Assembly (NCBI GenBank): GCA_029262065.1
Contig: JAJDAC010000010.1
Span: 1 to 41,794, forward strand
Length of the DNA: 41,794 bases
Direction: 5' to 3'
Origin: Candidatus Krumholzibacteriota bacterium
GTDB taxonomy: Bacteria > Krumholzibacteriota > Krumholzibacteriia > JAJRXK01
The notes under the pieces: model-generated
What the model was told of the DNA's origin: nothing
Database searches by the model: none
Seen by the model: the letters and a program-made list of their open reading frames with translations, nothing else
Program-made: the position numbers and the translations under genes
Part shown: positions 9,326 through 19,200 of the stretch, piece by piece
How the letters are laid out: every line of letters starts with the position of its first letter
Position numbering within the stretch: the first letter of the stretch is position 1

Positions 9326-10267
9326 TCAGTTGGATTTCAGTAGTCGGTCGTACTCGACCAACGCCTCTTGGTTGCGCCCCGTCTCACCGAGAAGGCGGGC
9401 CAAAATCGAACGAAGTTGCTGACTCTGGGGCTGCGCCTGCAACGCGACGCGGGTCGCGGCAATGGCTTCGTCCATCAGCCCGTACTGGTAGTAGATGCTC
9501 GCACGTACCAATTGCAAGCCCTGGTCCGAAGCGGCGGACATGGAGGTCGAGGCTTCCATAGCGCGAGTCATGGCCACGGCCTGCTCGGCCGGCAAGACCT
9601 CGAAAAGGCCGGTACGACTGCGCTGCGGTGGCAAGAGTAGTGGGTCGGAAGTCTCAACTGACCATGAATAGGCAACGCCTGGCTCCAACGGCGGAGCATC
9701 CGCGGGGTAGGCAAGTTCGGTCGCCCCCACCACTTCAGTCTGCCAGTGAACGCTGGCGTCGCCGTAGATCGTAAGCTTCACGTCGGGCGGAGAATCAGTC
9801 GCCTGCCAACGAAACACCGGGAAGCCGTCCGGGACCTTGGTCTGGCAAGGAACCATCAAATGGAGTTCATCGCGATCGGTGCCCGACCGAACCATGGCCA
9901 GCGAACTGGTCCCACGCTCGTCCTTCAGCTTCACGAACTCTTGAACGCTGTCAAACGACGGCGAGGCGGCGCCCCCGCCCTCGGGCAGAGACGATTGGCG
10001 GGAACCCTGAATGCCCATGCGGCTTCCAGCGTCGACCTTGATCCAGTTGCCGGACGAAAACATGATCTCGGCGGATCCGTCCCCGCCGGTAATCACCACG
10101 TCCCCTGCCTCGAGGTGGAGCCCGAAGATCCCGTCCAGCGGATCGTTTCCCCGCTCGACCGATACCTCGCCCACCGTGCCCATGAGAACGGCCAAAGGCT
10201 GCGCATCGCCAGCCTGGCAAACGCCCGCAGCCAGCAAGAAGACCAAGATTATCCAAGCCTGCTTCAC
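9326..10267 (-). CDS. Secreted FecR-domain protein with TPR-like C-terminus
   Basis: The likely start is the GTG at 10267, four bases after GGAGG (10276-10272), giving 313 aa; a TTG at 10288 is possible but lies upstream of that ribosome site. The N-terminus is a signal peptide (VKQAWIILVFLLAAGVCQAG). A FecR-type beta domain follows (about 25-120) with GDVVITGGDGSAEIMF. Then comes an Ig-like segment (about 130-215) and a tetratricopeptide-like helical region to the end. FecR-domain proteins of this kind act in the envelope as scaffolds or signal transmitters. It is the first gene of a pair with the Ser/Thr kinase, so it may be the extracytoplasmic partner of the kinase TPR domain. Confidence 0.8.
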   Translation of the reverse strand: MKQAWIILVFLLAAGVCQAGDAQPLAVLMGTVGEVSVERGNDPLDGIFGLHLEAGDVVITGGDGSAEIMFSSGNWIKVDAGSRMGIQGSRQSSLPEGGGAASPSFDSVQEFVKLKDERGTSSLAMVRSGTDRDELHLMVPCQTKVPDGFPVFRWQATDSPPDVKLTIYGDASVHWQTEVVGATELAYPADAPPLEPGVAYSWSVETSDPLLLPPQRSRTGLFEVLPAEQAVAMTRAMEASTSMSAASDQGLQLVRASIYYQYGLMDEAIAATRVALQAQPQSQQLRSILARLLGETGRNQEALVEYDRLLKSN

Positions 10268-10299
10268 GATTCCTCCATCGTCATTCAAGACATATCAAG

Positions 10300-10326
10300 C
10301 TTATACATATAGTTACGGCTACTCAA
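10300..10326 (-). promoter_or_regulatory. Possible promoter of the FecR-kinase operon
   Basis: On the minus strand TTGAGT (10326-10321) and TATAAG (10305-10300) are separated by 15 bases and sit about 33 bases upstream of the chosen FecR-protein start. The stretch is AT-rich against a GC-rich background. The spacing is short for a standard sigma-70 promoter, so this is tentative. Confidence 0.35.
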
Positions 10327-10384
10327 GCACTCTCGCGCGGGCAGACTTCTCCACCCTGGCCGGCGGCGGCTGGGCACGCCATTC

Positions 10385-10400
10385 TGGTGCCAACGCACCA
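10385..10400 (-). terminator. Small hairpin after the monooxygenase-like gene
   Basis: TGGTGC (10385-10390) and GCACCA (10395-10400) form a 6-bp stem with a 4-nt loop, starting 7 bases past the stop of the ABM-like gene. No U-tract follows, so it is at best a weak terminator. Confidence 0.3.
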
Positions 10401-10406
10401 AGGGCG

Positions 10407-10697
10407 CTATAGCACCACCTCGAACCCCTCGAAATTCGGGTGTCCCAGCAGGGTGCCCTCGGGAGAGCGCGCCTGCGAATGAGCTTTCCTAAACGCATCG
10501 GAATTCGTCCACGCCTCGAAGGCTTCACACGAGTCCCAGGTGGAATGGGACGTGAAGAGCGTGGCCTCGTCGTCACTGGGCCCCCGCAGCAGATGAAACT
10601 CCCGAAACCCATCTACTTCGTCGAGGTAGGAGTCACGAGAGCGCCACATGGCCTCGAAATCGGTCTCGCGACCAAGGGCAACCCGAAACCGGTTCAT
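10407..10697 (-). CDS. Antibiotic biosynthesis monooxygenase (ABM) domain protein
   Basis: The ATG at 10697 gives a 96-aa protein beginning MNRFRVALGRETDFEAMW, the normal start of this family; the frame extends upstream to a TTG at 10742 but that extension has no family support. The pattern of RDSYLDEVDGFREFHLLRG, ALFTSHSTWDSCEAFEAW and FRKAH matches the dimeric ferredoxin-like fold of ABM/IsdG-like proteins. Relatives degrade haem or oxidise quinol-type small molecules without a cofactor. No clear ribosome site precedes the ATG, and an AT-rich TATATA lies only a few bases upstream, so the message may be nearly leaderless. The exact substrate is unknown. Confidence 0.8.
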   Translation of the reverse strand: MNRFRVALGRETDFEAMWRSRDSYLDEVDGFREFHLLRGPSDDEATLFTSHSTWDSCEAFEAWTNSDAFRKAHSQARSPEGTLLGHPNFEGFEVVL

Positions 10698-10861
10698 TGC
10701 TATATACAAGATGATCCTTCCAAAAGTTGGTGTTTCGCTCAAACTTTCTTGAAGTTACCCCAGAATGCTCTTCCGGGAGGAGGGTTTGTCGAACCCGGGG
10801 CCGCCCCGTGGTATTCTGGGACTCCCCGGCCCCTCCCCCACGGAATCGAACAGGAGATCCC

Positions 10862-11959
10862 ATGCGTGCCTATCTCATGGTCGCCCTCATGGCGACATGG
10901 CTTGGGGCTTCGGCCGCCACGGCCGCCACCCGTGACGGTCAACGCTTCGATCAGGGCGCCACCATGACAGAGCCCGCCGACCGCGCATCGGAAGCGTTTC
11001 ACGCGGTACGCACCCTGGTGGGTGACTGGGACGTCGTGCACGACACCATGGTCGACGGCGAAGTCGCGCACACCGGCCAGGGGGTGGCCGAAATCACGTT
11101 CATGAACCGCGGCCATGGCCTTATCGAGAGATTCCACACCGATGACGTCGACGGCCAGGGACAATCGCTCGATACGATAACGTTCGTTACGCACGTTCCC
11201 TCGAACGACGTATGGTGCTGGGGGGTGGCCAACAGCGTGACCGAGAGCGTGACCCTGCACACAGGTGGCCTCGAAGGTAAAGACCTCGTGGTGCAAACCG
11301 TCGGGCGGCGCGGCGGCCGACAGACTCTCACCCATACCTTGGTTTCGCTTCACAGTATCGAAGACGATTCGTTTTCCATCCGGATTCAGGAAGGGTCCTG
11401 GCCAGGTGAACTGGCCACCATTCGCCGCATGGTGTACACGCGACGATCCGCCGCGGCTGATTTCTTCGCATCCAACTCGCCCTACGGTGAAGCAGCCGAA
11501 CTGCCAGACGAAGCCCATCAGTTCGATTTCCTCCTGGGAGAATGGAACCTGGCGCATGAACTGACTCTGGGCAGCGGCCAGGTAGTGAACTTTCCCGTGA
11601 ACGGAACGGCCGTTCGGGCGTTGAATGGACACGCAATAATGGAGCACGCCTGGTACGACGTGGATCCGACCGTCCCCGACGCAGCCACCACCATCGTGCG
11701 ACTGTACAACCGGGCCATGCGCCGCTGGGAGTCCATGTACACCACCAATAGGTTCAACGGAATTCTGCACTTCGGCGGCGTGAAGGAAGGCGACGACATC
11801 GTGCTCCACTCATTTGAATCAAACACCTCCGTGAGCCCGTTCTCCTATTGGATCTTTCACGACATGCAAGAGGACAGTTACGGCTGGTACGCCAACACAA
11901 GTAAGGACCGCGGAGCCACGTTCGCGAAGACCTGGATCATACAGGCGCAAAGAAAATAG
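10862..11959 (+). CDS. Secreted protein with two DUF1579-like domains
   Basis: The start at 10862 is chosen because CAGGAGA lies just upstream and the product begins with a signal peptide (MRAYLMVALMATWLGASAATA); the frame is open further upstream but that part has no coding support. The 365-aa product has two related lipocalin-like halves (about 37-195 and 210-365). Each starts with a FLLGEWN / TLVGDWDV motif and contains long beta segments, as in DUF1579 proteins. The function of that family is not established; it is often called a putative heat- or ligand-binding beta-barrel. Neighbours (ABM-like protein and sugar dehydrogenase) do not settle its role. Confidence 0.78.
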   Translation: MRAYLMVALMATWLGASAATAATRDGQRFDQGATMTEPADRASEAFHAVRTLVGDWDVVHDTMVDGEVAHTGQGVAEITFMNRGHGLIERFHTDDVDGQGQSLDTITFVTHVPSNDVWCWGVANSVTESVTLHTGGLEGKDLVVQTVGRRGGRQTLTHTLVSLHSIEDDSFSIRIQEGSWPGELATIRRMVYTRRSAAADFFASNSPYGEAAELPDEAHQFDFLLGEWNLAHELTLGSGQVVNFPVNGTAVRALNGHAIMEHAWYDVDPTVPDAATTIVRLYNRAMRRWESMYTTNRFNGILHFGGVKEGDDIVLHSFESNTSVSPFSYWIFHDMQEDSYGWYANTSKDRGATFAKTWIIQAQRK

Positions 11960-12016
11960 GTTCGGGGTGAGCATCGACTAGCTGCGGAGCATCGCGAGAA
12001 CCGGATCTTGCTATCT

Positions 12017-12046
12017 GAGTCGGGAGCCTCTGGGGGCGCCCGACTC
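12017..12046 (+). terminator. Hairpin between the DUF1579-like and sugar dehydrogenase genes
   Basis: GAGTCGGG (12017-12024) pairs with CCCGACTC (12039-12046), an 8-bp GC-rich stem with a 14-nt loop, in the 107-bp gap between two plus-strand genes. There is no U-tract. It may terminate the first transcript or be a leader structure of the second. Confidence 0.4.
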
Positions 12047-12066
12047 CAAGATGTGCAGGACCAAGA

Positions 12067-13590
12067 ATGTCGATCAAATACCGCGATACGTGCTTCTCCG
12101 TTGCACCCGAAATGAGCGTCAACCATCTGATCACCGCCGTGGCGGTACTTGGATGCCTGTCTCTGACCTTCCATCCCTCCCAGGCCGTCGACCTGCCGGG
12201 CGACTTCGAAGACGCCGAAGTCATGACCGGCCTGGCCTCCCCATCAAACCTGGTGTTCTCGCCCGACGGCCGGATGTTCGTGTGCGAACGAATTACCGGA
12301 GCACTGCGGGTTGCAACGTTCGATGCAACCAGCCAAACGTGGGACATTTCTCCTACGCCCTTCTACACGTTCGACGTTCCCAAGGACGGCACAGGCCAAC
12401 CCAGCGCACTTCGTTCCTCCGGCTTGCGTGATATTGCGTTCGATCCCGACTTCCAGAACAACGGATTCGTGTACGCGTTCTACATGAAGCACGGAGTCCT
12501 GCAAAACCGAGTGGTCAGGGTGCAGGCGTCGTCAACCGACCCCAACGTCGCCAATCCCGCCAGCGAAACGCTGCTCATGGAGTTTCCATCGAACGATACC
12601 GCTGCGAGTGGGAGTCACAACGGAGGCTCGCTCGCTTTCGGCCCCTACGATCTATTGTACGTCGCCACCGGTGACGGCTGGAACGGCGGCGATGCCGTGC
12701 AAAGCCTCGCGACGTTCACCGGTAAGGTCGTTCGCATTACCCGCAACGGTGAAATCATCACCCAGAACCCATTCTACGAGACAGCCACCGGAAACTACCG
12801 AGCGATCTACGCACTGGGACTGCGCAATCCGTTTTCCCTTACCCGCGATCCCACCACGGGGTCGCTCTACATCAATGACGTGGTTGGAAGCGACAAAGGG
12901 AGCATCCATCTGATATCCGCCGCCGCCAACTACGGACACCAGGGCTTCGGTGGCATCGGCGAAGAAGCGATCGCCTGGGCCAACGGGGGTGACCCGACAG
13001 GTCGAGTCATCACCGGGGGAGTCTGGTATCCCACCGCGGGTAATTGGCCGATCGAATACCGCGGTCGGTACTTCGTAACCATGTGGGGCCCCAACAACTC
13101 CAGCCTGGGCCACATCAACTACGTGGACGCAAGCGACGCGTCTGTACATGTATTCGCATCGCAGGTTGGCCGCGTCGACAGTCAGTCCGGCAATTCATTG
13201 AAGCCCATCACACCCGAAATAGGTCCTGACGGCGACCTGTACTACCTGGCCACGACGTACACCACGGGCGAGGGCGCCGTACATCGCATTGCCTACATAG
13301 GGCCAGCGGTCGACGTGGATGCCCCGCCCCGGCCATTGAAACTGACCAGCTATCCCAACCCGTTCAACCCTACGACGACCATTGCCTACACGATTCCCCG
13401 CGGTGGGATGGTACGGGTGACAGTCCATGACACCGCCGGCCACTTGCTTGGAACACTGCTGGAGGAACGGCGACCAGCCGGCAGTTTCGAGCTTTCCTAC
13501 CACCCCATCGACGCCGCCAGCGGTGTACGGATCGTGCGACTGTGGTTTGAAGGGATCGAGACCACGAGAAAACTCGTGGTTCTGAAGTAA
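12067..13590 (+). CDS. Secreted PQQ-type glucose/sorbosone dehydrogenase-like propeller with C-terminal sorting domain
   Basis: The 507-aa product begins with a signal peptide. The ATG at 12067 has AGGA at good spacing; an ATG at 12112 would give a shorter n-region but has no ribosome site. Residues about 45-415 form a GSDH-type six-bladed propeller (LASPSNLVFSPDGRMFVCER, LRDIAFDPDF, SGSHNGGSLAFGP, YALGLRNPFSL), with the family's substrate- and PQQ-side motifs visible. Residues about 428-507 are a PNPFNPTTTI-type domain ending in KLVVLK, used for export or surface attachment in FCB-group bacteria. It probably oxidises a sugar or sugar-like ligand at the cell surface, but catalytic residues were not checked individually. 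It converges on the LamG-like gene with a 17-base gap. Confidence 0.88.
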   Translation: MSIKYRDTCFSVAPEMSVNHLITAVAVLGCLSLTFHPSQAVDLPGDFEDAEVMTGLASPSNLVFSPDGRMFVCERITGALRVATFDATSQTWDISPTPFYTFDVPKDGTGQPSALRSSGLRDIAFDPDFQNNGFVYAFYMKHGVLQNRVVRVQASSTDPNVANPASETLLMEFPSNDTAASGSHNGGSLAFGPYDLLYVATGDGWNGGDAVQSLATFTGKVVRITRNGEIITQNPFYETATGNYRAIYALGLRNPFSLTRDPTTGSLYINDVVGSDKGSIHLISAAANYGHQGFGGIGEEAIAWANGGDPTGRVITGGVWYPTAGNWPIEYRGRYFVTMWGPNNSSLGHINYVDASDASVHVFASQVGRVDSQSGNSLKPITPEIGPDGDLYYLATTYTTGEGAVHRIAYIGPAVDVDAPPRPLKLTSYPNPFNPTTTIAYTIPRGGMVRVTVHDTAGHLLGTLLEERRPAGSFELSYHPIDAASGVRIVRLWFEGIETTRKLVVLK

Positions 13591-13607
13591 TACGGAAGTT
13601 CGAGGAG

Positions 13608-14408
13608 TCAGCGCTGCCCGAACGTGCCCTTCAAAGCCGACCAGGACGTCGCCTCGGTCTGAACGGCACCCAGGTTCAACCTCGCGTCGCCCTCCGCGTC
13701 GGCATGATTGCCGTTGAGCGACAGATCTCTCAGGTCGTCCTCGCCGTCACCGTTCACACCCAAATCTTCGAATTGTTCGAAGGGGTAGTAGGCCTGAAGT
13801 CCGCTGGACGGATTCTGGTACACCGCGGCAGTCAAGGGAGCGTCCATATTGGCCTGTATCTGGGCCCCGGTACGAGCGTGGTCCCACACGCGCAGTTCGT
13901 CCATGGCGCCAGGGAAAACACTGCCCCAGCTTGAGGTTCCGAATAGCTCGACCGCATAGCTGGCGGCTCCTCCGTTGTAGGAGTGCTCCCCCACCAGCAC
14001 GCCATTTACGTAGGTCTTGATCCCATCCGGGCCCCAGGTCCCGGCCACGTGCTTCCAATACCCCAGGCCGATGGTTCCGCCGCTCCCCCAACGCCAGACG
14101 CCCGCAAATAGACCCATACTGAGTCCACCCGAGGTAGAGTGACTTCCCAAGCGCAACCAATCGCCGTTGGTGCCAGGAACGCCGTTTCCGCCACCCCATA
14201 TCTGAAAATTGTTCGAAGCACTGGGTGCGACCACCCAGCACTCGATCGTGCCCTCGCTCAGACCCGCTGCGTTCGGCGCCGCCCAGGCGTAACCGCTAGT
14301 GCCACTGACCACGAGAGCGTTTCCAAATGCGCCATCGGCCGGTCCCTGAGCCAACGCAGGCACAGCCGCAAACACTGCCAAGACCGCCAACACCCGTACG
14401 ATACTCAT
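13608..14408 (-). CDS. Secreted LamG/concanavalin-like lectin-fold protein with SWxxLK tail
   Basis: The start is the ATG at 14408, six bases after a perfect AGGAGG (14420-14415); the TTG at 14414 directly abuts that site and is unlikely. The 266-aa product has a signal peptide (to about residue 21) and one LamG-type jelly-roll domain (about 30-215) with EGTIECWVVAP, WKHVAGTWGPDGIKTYVNG and GAMDELRVWDHART. Such domains bind carbohydrates or act as structural parts of surface proteins. The C-terminus ends SWSALKGTFGQR and lacks the PNPFNP sorting domain. A similar SW..VK tail ends the small malectin protein at 23213-23893. An AbgT transporter gene lies 77 bases upstream on the same strand. Confidence 0.85.
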   Translation of the reverse strand: MSIVRVLAVLAVFAAVPALAQGPADGAFGNALVVSGTSGYAWAAPNAAGLSEGTIECWVVAPSASNNFQIWGGGNGVPGTNGDWLRLGSHSTSGGLSMGLFAGVWRWGSGGTIGLGYWKHVAGTWGPDGIKTYVNGVLVGEHSYNGGAASYAVELFGTSSWGSVFPGAMDELRVWDHARTGAQIQANMDAPLTAAVYQNPSSGLQAYYPFEQFEDLGVNGDGEDDLRDLSLNGNHADAEGDARLNLGAVQTEATSWSALKGTFGQR

Positions 14409-14485
14409 CGACAACCTCCTGAAAGAGTGGTTGTCCAGAGTGTTTGATCAGCGCCGAAGGTCTCCCGTTCTCTACCGGGCCTCCA

Positions 14486-16030
14486 TCAGGGGTAGACGTA
14501 GGGAGCCTGCAAGCCGAGCGGGGCTCCCGCCAGCCAATAGATGACGAGAAACGTCGTCCATAGAATGAGCAACGCAACGGAATACGGCAGCATGAGTGAA
14601 ACTACCGTTCCTATCCCCGTGCTCTTCACATACCTCTGACAGAACACGACGATCAGCGGGAAGTACGGCATGAGTGGCGTGACGATGTTGGTGGTCGAAT
14701 CGCCCACGCGGTAGGCCGCCTGGGTCAGTTCTGGCGACAACCCCAGCTGCATGAGAATGGGCACGAAAATGGGCGCCAACAACGCCCACTTAGCCGAAGC
14801 CGAGCCCACCAGAAGATTCACGAATGCGCTGAGGAAGATGATACCCACCACCGTGACCGAGCCCGGCAACCCCAGCCCCTTCAAGAAGGCGGCGCCCTTC
14901 AGCGCAATGAGGGCGCCGATGTTGGATTGGCCGAAGGCGTAGGTAAAGAGCGCGGCGCAGAACGCCATGACCATGTAGTAACCCATGGTCTCCATCGACT
15001 TGCTGGCGCCCTTGATGATGTCCTTGTGACTGGTGAACGTGCCCGACATGTAGCCGTACACGATGCCCGGCAACAAGAAGAAGAAGAAAATCAAAGGAAC
15101 GATGGACTGCATGATGGGAGCTGAGAATGCCGTGATTTGACCATCTGGCGATCGCAGCGGTGAATTGCCCGGCCAAAGCGACAGAACCAACAACACCACC
15201 AACACGCCCATGAGAATGTTTGCGACCAGCAACGCACGTCGTTCGCGATCGTTGAGGGTCTCCATCTTGGGCATCTCGTCGGGATCGCCATCGATCTTGG
15301 TGTTGGCCAACCGCGGTTCGATGATTCGATCGGTGATGAACCACACAACCGCTATTACCAACACCGAAGAAGCCGAGGTAAAGAACCAGTTGCACAACGG
15401 ATTCACGTTGCGCGTGGGGTCCAGGATCTGCGCAGCCGACTGTGTGAAACCCTGCAGTAGTGGATCGATGCCCGAAGGAATGAAATTGGCGCTGAACCCG
15501 CCGGATACCCCCGCGAAGGCGGCGGCAATGCCCGCCAGCGGATGCCTCCCCGCGGCGTAGAAGATCACGCCCCCCAGCGGTATGACCAACACGTAGCCAG
15601 CATCGGCCGCGGTGTGACTGACGATGGCTACCAACACCAGCATCGGCGTCAGGAGTTTCTGGGGCGTGATGTTCAACAGCCCCTTCAGGCCGGCGTTGAT
15701 ATACCCAGCATGCTCGGCGACGCCCACCCCAAGCAGCGCGACCAGAACCACGCCCAGCGGCGGAAAGCGAACGAATGTGTTGACCATGCCCGAGAGGAAT
15801 GTGGCCAGGGCAGAACCGGTTAGCTGATTGTTCACGCGCAGAGCTTCACCGGTGCGCGGATCGATTTCGGCAAACTCCACACCCGACAACAACCACGAGG
15901 CGATCCAGGTTACGCCCAGCGCCAAAACGAACAGGGCGGCCGGGTCAGGTAGCCGGTTGCCTACCACTTCAATCCAATTCAGGGAACGTTCTACCCAGGA
16001 ACCCCGGGAAACGGAAGCCTGTTCGCTCAT
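14486..16030 (-). CDS. AbgT-family transporter (p-aminobenzoyl-glutamate type)
   Basis: The ATG at 16030 follows AAAGGG by six bases and gives 514 aa, the standard family length. The open frame continues to 16252 only because the hairpin repeats happen to be open; that extension is not family sequence. The protein starts with the conserved leader WVERSLNWIEVVGNRLPDP and has about 11-12 membrane spans. It contains HTAADAGYVLVIPLGG and SGGFSANFIPSGIDPLLQGFT, both typical of AbgT. Characterised members import p-aminobenzoyl-glutamate or export sulfonamides. Two inverted repeats in the 5' leader may regulate expression. No folate genes are in the window. Confidence 0.93.
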   Translation of the reverse strand: MSEQASVSRGSWVERSLNWIEVVGNRLPDPAALFVLALGVTWIASWLLSGVEFAEIDPRTGEALRVNNQLTGSALATFLSGMVNTFVRFPPLGVVLVALLGVGVAEHAGYINAGLKGLLNITPQKLLTPMLVLVAIVSHTAADAGYVLVIPLGGVIFYAAGRHPLAGIAAAFAGVSGGFSANFIPSGIDPLLQGFTQSAAQILDPTRNVNPLCNWFFTSASSVLVIAVVWFITDRIIEPRLANTKIDGDPDEMPKMETLNDRERRALLVANILMGVLVVLLVLSLWPGNSPLRSPDGQITAFSAPIMQSIVPLIFFFFLLPGIVYGYMSGTFTSHKDIIKGASKSMETMGYYMVMAFCAALFTYAFGQSNIGALIALKGAAFLKGLGLPGSVTVVGIIFLSAFVNLLVGSASAKWALLAPIFVPILMQLGLSPELTQAAYRVGDSTTNIVTPLMPYFPLIVVFCQRYVKSTGIGTVVSLMLPYSVALLILWTTFLVIYWLAGAPLGLQAPYVYP

Positions 16031-16045
16031 GAAGACCCTTTCGCT

Positions 16046-16108
16046 GGACCCGTGTAGGTGGACGGGTTCTTGCCGCCGGAAAGCTTGGAGGGAGTAGTCT
16101 AGCTTTCC
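16046..16108 (-). promoter_or_regulatory. Leader inverted repeats ahead of the AbgT gene
   Basis: GGAAAGCT (16078-16085) and AGCTTTCC (16101-16108) form an 8-bp stem with a 15-nt loop. A second imperfect pair, GGACCCG (16046-16052) and CGGGTTC (16063-16069), lies next to the AbgT ribosome site. Both are in the 5' region of the transporter message. They could be a terminator/attenuator or a ligand-responsive leader; the sequence alone does not decide. Confidence 0.35.
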
Positions 16109-16155
16109 GCCTCGGATGGGTCCAGATCGGGGTTGGACTTGCTGGTTACCGGCAC

Positions 16156-16269
16156 GAAGAAGCCCCCCGGTTGTTCTTCCGGGGGGCTTGTTCTCACGAG
16201 CTAGGGGAGCGAAGAAGCCCCCCGGTTGTTCTTCCGGGGGGCTTGTTCTCACGAGCTACCGGGGGGCTA
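16156..16269. repeat. Tandem hairpin-repeat array 1 (terminator-like), downstream of the 2275-aa gene
   Basis: Two 49-bp copies with a 55-bp period (16156 and 16211) each contain AAGCCCCCCGG, an 8-nt loop and CCGGGGGGCTT. Stems are 16160-16170 with 16179-16189, and 16215-16225 with 16234-16244. A third half-unit, CCGGGGGGCTA (16259-16269), includes the stop codon of the giant gene. On the minus strand each stem is followed by CTTCG/CTTCT, so these can act as intrinsic terminators for the giant gene. The same repeat recurs at 24066-24277. Confidence 0.85.
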
Positions 16270-19200
16270 TTTCACCAGCGTCATTCGCTTCGACTGTTCG
16301 AACGAATCGCTGACCACGCGGTAGTAGTACACCCCGGTCGAGACCTGGCGTCCCCCACGGTCCGTACCGTCCCACACGTAGCTGTGGCGGCCGGCCGGGA
16401 GCTTCCCGTCAACCAACGTTCTCACCAGGCGTCCGGCCACGTCGTAGATACGTAGGCTGGTCGGCGCACCCTGCTTCAGGCTGAACGAGATGGTCGTTCT
16501 TGGGTTGAACGGGTTCGGCCGATTCTGCTCGAGAGTGTATTGCTCGCGCACCGGGATTTCGGGAGCCGAAGTTGGTGCCAACTCCAGGATCTCGATGCCT
16601 TTGATGGCCGGATTCTCGACGTTGTGGCCAAAATCGATCACGAGGTCACCGTCGGTGACACTCACCATGAACGACTCCATGACGCCGGCGGCACCGCCGA
16701 CGGCAGCGAACACGTCGTAGTCATCGAGCACGAGGTTGCCCTCGATCGAAACGTCAAACAGACGCGCTCCAACCGCCTGGGTGCCGGTGAAGATGTCGGC
16801 GAAGTACAGGCGTACCTCGAACGTTCCCGACGTAGTCGGGGCGATCGGGAACGTGTACTGCATCTCTGGCACAGCCGTGTCGTCGTAGCGTTCCGTCTTG
16901 AACAACTCGACCGGTGTCGTAGCCGGAATCGACGGGTCGCTCATGTCGATGGTGTCGCCAGTCGAACTTCCCGCCGCCGTCGAGTAGACGGTATTGCTGC
17001 CGGCCGTGAAGTAAGGCGAGGGAGCGGCCAACGTGTCCGCACTCCAGTTGGGCCCCGCATCGATGGCCGTGAGTTCGGCGCCACCCGCGTTTACGCGATA
17101 CAACCACGAGGGATCGGTCCCACCGGTGCCCTCGCCGGTCAGTGCGACCAGCAGCGGTGGTGTAAGGCCGTTGTGGGATACGCTCAGACTGGCACTCTTG
17201 GGCCCATTGAATACCGGATCAAAAGTCACGTTGAAGACCGTCTGGGTCCCCGGCGTGAGTACGATAGGCCCGGCGAAGTCGGTACTGAATTCGGCGGCGT
17301 TGGCGCCCACGACATCCACTGCATCGACTGTGATATCGGGGCTACCCACCAGACCCAGGTGGGTCAACGTAACCGCCTGGGCCGGCGTGGACCCCACGCC
17401 CACCGAACCGAAAGCCACTGGATCGGGGGCGGCTCCAAGCGCAGGAAGAGCGACGGGGTCGAACTCGTGGACCCACGTATCCGAGTTGGAGCCCGTAGCG
17501 CCGTCCGCGTCGGTGAACGCGGCGGTGATGTAGTTGAAGCCACCCTCGAGCTGGCTGTCGGTCAGCACCACCGGAATGTCCACGGTACCGCCGGCGCCCA
17601 CGGTCGCGGTGTATTCGGTGATGACCACGGCCTCGTTGGCTTCGAACGGATCGAGGTCAAAGCCGCCACCCGGTGCTCCCGCCGTCAGGAGGGCTGCCTC
17701 CACCACCGTCAGGCGCACGTCGGCACCGATCGGCCCGGTGATCTGAACGGTCTGGTTCGCATCGGCGAGAACGCTGGGATTCGTGGCCCCCAGGACCGCG
17801 ATACCCGGAGCTGCCGGAAGACCCGCACGCACGATAGCCTGCGAGCCACTCTCTGAGCCGGCGATGGCGAACGTCTCGGCCACCAGCGCTCCGGCCAGGT
17901 CGAAGGTCACAGTTACCGTGGCCCCTGCCAATTCAAACCCGGAAACCGAGCCGGAACTTCCCGTTCCGGGCGCTCCCTGGATACTCGTGGGGTCGATGTC
18001 GACCGAGAACGTGAACGTCTCGCCGGCTGCGAAGTCGGTGAAGGCCAGGTCGACGGCGTCGTAACCCAGGTCGTGCGGTAGATCAAATGGATCAACACAC
18101 GGATCGACGGGAGTCACAAAGCCCGTCGCGATCGAACCGCTGTCAGGCGTCAGGCACTTGCCCAACACATCACCAGCGTCGCCAACCGGATCGAACACCA
18201 TGTCCGGCAGACTGGCCGTGGACAGATCCAGACGAACACCGACGATATTGCTACCGTCCGTGGACTGATTGGTGATCTGTAGCGATCCCGCGGTGAAGGT
18301 ACTCGTAGTGATGTTGCCCGTGGGCGTGATCTGGATGAGGGCCTGGGCGTCGGTTGCCGCGGTCAAGTCGACGATCTCGATTCCCTTGATCGCCGGATTC
18401 TCGGCGACATGAACGAAATCGATATCGAGGTTGTTGTCGGCCGGGGTCACGGAGAATGCTTTCATGACCCCGGTGTCCGCGCCTACGTCCGAAAAGACGT
18501 CGTAGTCCTGAAGAACGATCCCACCTTCAACGAAAACGCTGAATAGCCGGAAAGCAGGCGACTGCGCGCCGGGGAAGATCTCCGCGAAGAAGAGGCGCAC
18601 CTCGTAGTCGTTGCCGGCGGTGACCGGGAAGTCCCACTGCAACTCTTCGGCGGTAGCCAATTGGTCGTAGCGCTCGGTCGTGAACAGAGCGCTCGGCACG
18701 CTGGCCGGCACCGACGGGTCAAGCGTGATGGGAACCACGTTGGTGTAGATCTGGTTTCCAGTGTCGGTCGCATTGACGTAGGTCGACGGCGAAGCCGCGC
18801 TATCCACGCTCCAGTCAGGAGCACTGGCATCGGCCGCAACGAGCTGGGGACCGCCCGCGTTCACGCGATAGATCGAAACTCCGGGAATGGTCTCTTCGTA
18901 TTCAACCACCACCGTCGGTGAAACGAAACCGTCACCGCTGGGACCTTCGAATGTCGCGGCAAGGTAGTTCAACCCACCATCGGCGTTGGTGTTGGTCAAC
19001 ACGATGGGTACGTCGGCCGTGCCGGTCCCGTCGAGTACGATCCCGCCGAGCGGCTCCACGACGAGGGCTGCGTTCGCTTCGAAGGGATCGATGTTGACCC
19101 CACCCCCGGCTTGCTCGAAAAGCGCAGCTTCCACGCGCACCAACTTGGCCGTGGATCCCGGGGGACCGGTGATGCGAGCTACCTGATTGGCGGTGCCCAC

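Noticed and set aside
10739-11809. 356-aa frame on the minus strand opposite the DUF1579-like gene
   Set aside because: It is a GC-driven shadow of a gene with signal peptide, ribosome site and two recognisable domains on the plus strand.
16031-16252. N-terminal extension of the AbgT frame through the hairpin repeats
   Set aside because: The extension is repeat sequence read in an open frame (the same peptide appears at the other array). The family start and ribosome site are at 16030.
16540-17856. 438-aa plus-strand frame opposite the 2275-aa gene
   Set aside because: Its composition is a mirror of the malectin and Ig-like domains on the minus strand; no family features are visible.
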